NCBI RefSeq assembly: GCF_009695545.1
Contig: NZ_VUNS01000025.1
Span: 1 to 64,000 of the forward strand
DNA from: Victivallis lenta
GTDB taxonomy: Bacteria > Verrucomicrobiota > Lentisphaeria > Victivallales > Victivallaceae
Direction of reading: 5' to 3'
DNA: 64,000 bases
Made by a program: the position numbers and the translations under genes. Positions 61,279 to 64,000 of the stretch are shown in pieces. The notes under the pieces were generated by a model, which had not been told where the DNA came from, searched no databases, and saw nothing but the letters and a program-made list of their open reading frames with translations. How positions within the stretch are numbered: the stretch's first letter is position 1; every line of letters begins with the position of its first letter.

Positions 61279-61315
61279 CGCGCTCCGTCCGTGCATCACG
61301 CCCGGACGGAGCGCG
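61279..61315. terminator. Strong 13-bp GC-rich hairpin between leuB and the kinase operon
   Basis: CGCGCTCCGTCCG (61279-61291) pairs perfectly with CGGACGGAGCGCG (61303-61315) around 11 nt. No T-run, so either a hairpin that stabilises the leuB end or a weak terminator/attenuator before the kinase. Confidence 0.65.
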
Positions 61316-61324
61316 TGTGTTGAA

Positions 61325-62434
61325 TTACAGGTTCTCGACCACGAGGTCGCCGACTTCGGTCGTGGAATAGCCCATTCTTCCGGCCGCCATCGACTTGAGC
61401 TTGTTGCCGGTCACGTAGGCGACGCTGCGGTCGATCGCCGCCGCCGCCTCTTTTTCCCCGAGGAAGTCGAGCATCATCGCCGCCGCGCCGATTGCGGCCA
61501 GCGGGTTGATGACGTTCCTGCCGGTGTACTTCGGCGCACTGCCGCCGATCGGCTCGAACATGCTCAGGCCCGTCGGATTCAGGTTGCCGCCCGACGCGAC
61601 GCCCATGCCGCCCGAGGTCATGGCCGCGAGGTCGGTGATGATGTCGCCCATCAGGTTTTCAGTCACCACCACGTCGAACCACTCCGGATTCTTGACCATC
61701 CACATCGTGGCCGCGTCCACGTGGCAGTAGGCGGTCTTGACGGTCGGGTAGTTTTTCGCCATTGCGTTGAAGGCGCGCTCCCAGAGGCCGCAGACGTAGG
61801 TCAGCACGTTGGTTTTGCCGACCAGCGTAAGCTGCGAGGTGTAACCGGCCTTCTTGTCCTCTTCGGAAAGGCCGCGCCACGGATTCTCCTTCGTGTGGCG
61901 CTTTTCGGCCAGTTCGAAGGCGAATTTCAGACAGCGGTCGACCTGGCGGCGGGTGTAGACCCAGTTCTGGCAGGCGACTTCGTCCGGCGTGTCGATCTGG
62001 ACGTTGCCGCCCATGCCGGTGTAGACGCCGCCGCTGTTTTCGCGGACCACGACGTAATCGATGTCCTCCGGCTTCTTGTTGGCCAGCGGAGTCTCCACCC
62101 CGGGATAGAGCTTCACGGGACGCAGGTTGATGTACTGGTCGAGGTCGAAGCGGAGCTTCAGCAGGATGCCTTTTTCAAGCACGCCCGGCTTCACGTCCGG
62201 GTGGCCGATCGCGCCGAGCAGGACCGCGTCATGCTTCGACAGCTGTTCCTTCGCGTCGGCCGGGAGCGTCTCGCCGGTCTTGAGGTAGTGTTCGCCGCCC
62301 CAGTCGAAATATTTCTTTTCGGTGCTGAAACCGAACTTTTTGCCGGCGGCGTCAAGCACTTTGATCGCCTCGGCGATCACTTCCGGACCGGTTCCGTCGC
62401 CCGGAAGGACGGCAATTTTGTAGTTTTTGGACAT
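61325..62434 (-). CDS. leuB: 3-isopropylmalate dehydrogenase
   Basis: Decarboxylating dehydrogenase: IAVLPGDGTGPEV at the start (NAD-binding), GVLEKGILLKLRFDLDQYINLRPVKL near 85, VVRENSGGVYTG near 128, LVGKTNVLTYVCGLWERAF near 205, NLMGDIITDLAAMTSGGMG near 265 (metal Asp). It matches LeuB, which oxidises 3-isopropylmalate in leucine synthesis; isocitrate or tartrate specificity is less likely. GGAG lies about 9 nt before ATG 62434. It follows argG by 28 bp in one operon. Confidence 0.85.
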   Translation of the reverse strand: MSKNYKIAVLPGDGTGPEVIAEAIKVLDAAGKKFGFSTEKKYFDWGGEHYLKTGETLPADAKEQLSKHDAVLLGAIGHPDVKPGVLEKGILLKLRFDLDQYINLRPVKLYPGVETPLANKKPEDIDYVVVRENSGGVYTGMGGNVQIDTPDEVACQNWVYTRRQVDRCLKFAFELAEKRHTKENPWRGLSEEDKKAGYTSQLTLVGKTNVLTYVCGLWERAFNAMAKNYPTVKTAYCHVDAATMWMVKNPEWFDVVVTENLMGDIITDLAAMTSGGMGVASGGNLNPTGLSMFEPIGGSAPKYTGRNVINPLAAIGAAAMMLDFLGEKEAAAAIDRSVAYVTGNKLKSMAAGRMGYSTTEVGDLVVENL

Positions 62435-62462
62435 ATCGTTGTTCTCCAATGTTTTTTTTCGA

Positions 62463-63659
62463 TCAGTAACGCTTCTGCTTGCTGTTGGCCAGCACACGCA
62501 GCCTCAGCGCATTCAGGCGGATGAAACCCTCCGCGTCCTTGTGATTGTAGGCGCGGTTATCCTCGAAGCTCGCGACGTGGTCGTCGTAGAGGCTGTACTC
62601 GGAGCGGCGGCCGGTCACGTGGCAGGCGCCCTTGTAGAGCTTCACACGGACTTCACCGGTGACGAACTTCTGGCTTTCGGTGATCGCGGCCTGCAGCATC
62701 TCGCGCTCCGGCGCATACCAGAAGCCGTTGTAGACCATATCCGCGTAACGCGGGATCAGGCTGTCGCGCAGGTGCATGACTTCGCGGTCCATGGTGATCT
62801 CCTCGAGTCCGCGGTGCGCGAGGTTCAGGATCGTGCCGCCCGGAGTTTCATAAACACCGCGCGACTTCATGCCGACGAAACGGTTTTCGACGATATCGAC
62901 GCGGCCGACCGCATGCTCCTTGCCGATCGCGTTGAGCTTGCGCATCAGCGCGGCCGGGGAGAGTTCCTCGCCGTTGACCTTCTTCGGAATACCCTTCTCG
63001 AAGTAGATGATGACGTCTTCGGGCTGGTCGGCGGCCTGCGACAGCGGCTTGGTCATGACGGCGATCTCATCCGGGAACTCGTTCCACGGGTCTTCGAGGA
63101 TGCCGCCTTCGAAGCTGATGTGCAGCAGGTTGCGGTCCATGCTGTACGGCTTGGCCGCGGTCGTGGTGACCGGGATGCCGTTTTTCTTCGCGTATTCGAC
63201 GAGGTCCATGCGGCCCGCGAAATCCCACTCGCGCCACGGCGCGATGATCTTGATGTTCGGCTCGAACGCATAGGCGGTCAGTTCGAAGCGGATCTGGTCG
63301 TTGCCTTTGCCGGTCGCGCCGTGGCAGATCGCGTCGGCGCCTTCGGCGCGGGCGATCTCGATCAGGCGCTTGCCGATGAGCGGGCGCGCGATCGAGGTGC
63401 CGAGCAGGTAATTGCCTTCGTAAATCGCATTCGCCTGCATCATCGGGAAGATGAAATCGCGGGCGAACTCTTCGGTCAGGTCCTCCACATAGCACTTCGT
63501 GGCGCCGGTGCGGATCGCTTTTTCCTCGACGCCGTTCAGCTCCTCCTCCTGGCCGACGTCGGCGCAGAAGCCGATGACCTCGGCATTGTACTTCTCTTTG
63601 ACCCACTTGACGATCACGGAGGTGTCAAGCCCGCCGGAATAAGCGACGATTACCTTCAT
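62463..63659 (-). CDS. argG: Argininosuccinate synthase
   Basis: N-type ATP pyrophosphatase: [18 protein letters not shown] (P-loop-like, residues 3-20), [20 protein letters not shown] near 80, [18 protein letters not shown] near 115, and [26 protein letters not shown] near 165-190. Length 398 aa matches ArgG. It joins citrulline and aspartate with ATP. It overlaps the mscS gene by 4 nt upstream and is followed by leuB, so an amino-acid pair sits behind a mechanosensitive channel gene. Confidence 0.96.
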   Translation of the reverse strand: MKVIVAYSGGLDTSVIVKWVKEKYNAEVIGFCADVGQEEELNGVEEKAIRTGATKCYVEDLTEEFARDFIFPMMQANAIYEGNYLLGTSIARPLIGKRLIEIARAEGADAICHGATGKGNDQIRFELTAYAFEPNIKIIAPWREWDFAGRMDLVEYAKKNGIPVTTTAAKPYSMDRNLLHISFEGGILEDPWNEFPDEIAVMTKPLSQAADQPEDVIIYFEKGIPKKVNGEELSPAALMRKLNAIGKEHAVGRVDIVENRFVGMKSRGVYETPGGTILNLAHRGLEEITMDREVMHLRDSLIPRYADMVYNGFWYAPEREMLQAAITESQKFVTGEVRVKLYKGACHVTGRRSEYSLYDDHVASFEDNRAYNHKDAEGFIRLNALRLRVLANSKQKRY

Positions 63660-64000
63660 TTTACCACTGCTCCTTCACTTGTTTGTGCGGTGTTGTTTTG
63701 TGCGATAATGTAATTGGTGCTGGTCGGGAAGGCAAATTCCAGCCCGGCAGCATTGAACTGTTCGAGGATTGCGAGGTTGATTTCCTGTTTCCATTTCTGG
63801 AACTGCACGAAGTCGAGCGTCTGGAACCAGAGCGTGACGCTGATGTCGAGTGAAAACGCCTTGTAGTCCGTGAAGAAATAGAGCGGCGGCTTTGTCGCCG
63901 GATCGAAGCCGGGATGGTTATCGAGGATGCCGCCCAGAATCCGCAGAGCCCGGCGCATCTGTTCGGGCGTGGTCGAATAGACCAGTCCGAGCGTGAAGGC
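63656..64000 (-). CDS. Mechanosensitive channel (MscS family), C-terminal part, cut by window edge
   Basis: Only the C-terminal 114 codons or so lie in the window (the gene runs on to the right). The visible part, [20 protein letters not shown] then [20 protein letters not shown] and [12 protein letters not shown], is the typical end of the MscS cytoplasmic beta/alpha cage. It overlaps argG by 4 nt. Role: pressure relief in the membrane during hypo-osmotic shock. The membrane part is not seen. Confidence 0.82.
   Translation of the reverse strand, partial: AFTLGLVYSTTPEQMRRALRILGGILDNHPGFDPATKPPLYFFTDYKAFSLDISVTLWFQTLDFVQFQKWKQEINLAILEQFNAAGLEFAFPTSTNYIIAQNNTAQTSEGAVVK

Overview
The window looks like a chromosome segment of a member of the phylum Lentisphaerota (Victivallis-like gut bacterium). 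The reasons are the high GC content of most of it, a secreted pseudopilin family with an [16 protein letters not shown]-type N-terminus scattered among sugar genes, many secreted glycoside-hydrolase-like proteins, a GntR-HTH/LacI-effector hybrid regulator, and an anaerobic core metabolism (NifJ, Fe-S fumarate hydratase, polyferredoxins). This assignment is inferred from gene style; no rRNA or tRNA gene was found to confirm it.

Layout. (1) 1 to about 6.88 kb is clearly more AT-rich: the right end of an integrated element with an unknown 202-aa protein, an excisionase-like HTH protein, a P4-type primase/SF3 helicase, a family A DNA polymerase with a 3'-5' exonuclease domain, and a 63-bp AT-rich interrupted palindrome between the two replication genes. 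Near 6.85 kb a string resembling a tRNA 3' end and phased TGGTAC repeats mark a probable attachment site. (2) 7.1-13.4 kb: an autoregulated sugar operon (perfect promoter, two TAGTCnGACTA operators, regulator, GH71/GH99-like enzyme), a pseudopilin with a repeated leader, and a DUF4832 protein. (3) 13.5-17.6 kb: a DEDDh exonuclease with a SirB1-like partner, then V4R sensor, adenylate cyclase and amidase lipoprotein. (4) 17.6-32.9 kb: two-subunit fumarate hydratase, a lipoprotein-type Na/Pi transporter, DUF362 plus polyferredoxin, PlsC, CobS-like, an FAD oxidoreductase, an epimerase, a Gfo/Idh enzyme and NifJ. (5) 33-37.1 kb: the retropepsin, 7TM transglutaminase and ATP-grasp amidoligase cassette with a zinc-ribbon membrane protein. 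(6) 37.3-51 kb: a frameshifted pirin gene, then a large minus-strand carbohydrate operon (secreted glycan-binding/SGNH giant protein, ADP-ribosylglycohydrolase, SSS transporter, twin pseudopilins, sugar isomerase) divergent from its LacI-type regulator, with a palindromic operator between them. (7) 51-64 kb: a class D beta-lactamase-like lipoprotein, YoaK, GH36 alpha-galactosidase, a small Cys phosphatase, a tightly overlapped operon (LPS-type kinase, lipoate ligase, RNase III, Fe-ADH, PfkB, sialidase fold), and leuB, argG and mscS.

The genes cooperate mainly in glycan capture and breakdown under dedicated repressors, with fermentation through pyruvate:ferredoxin oxidoreductase. The candidates for new biology are the replication element, the pseudopilin-containing sugar operon with its operator, the V4R/cyclase/amidase operon and the amidoligase cassette.
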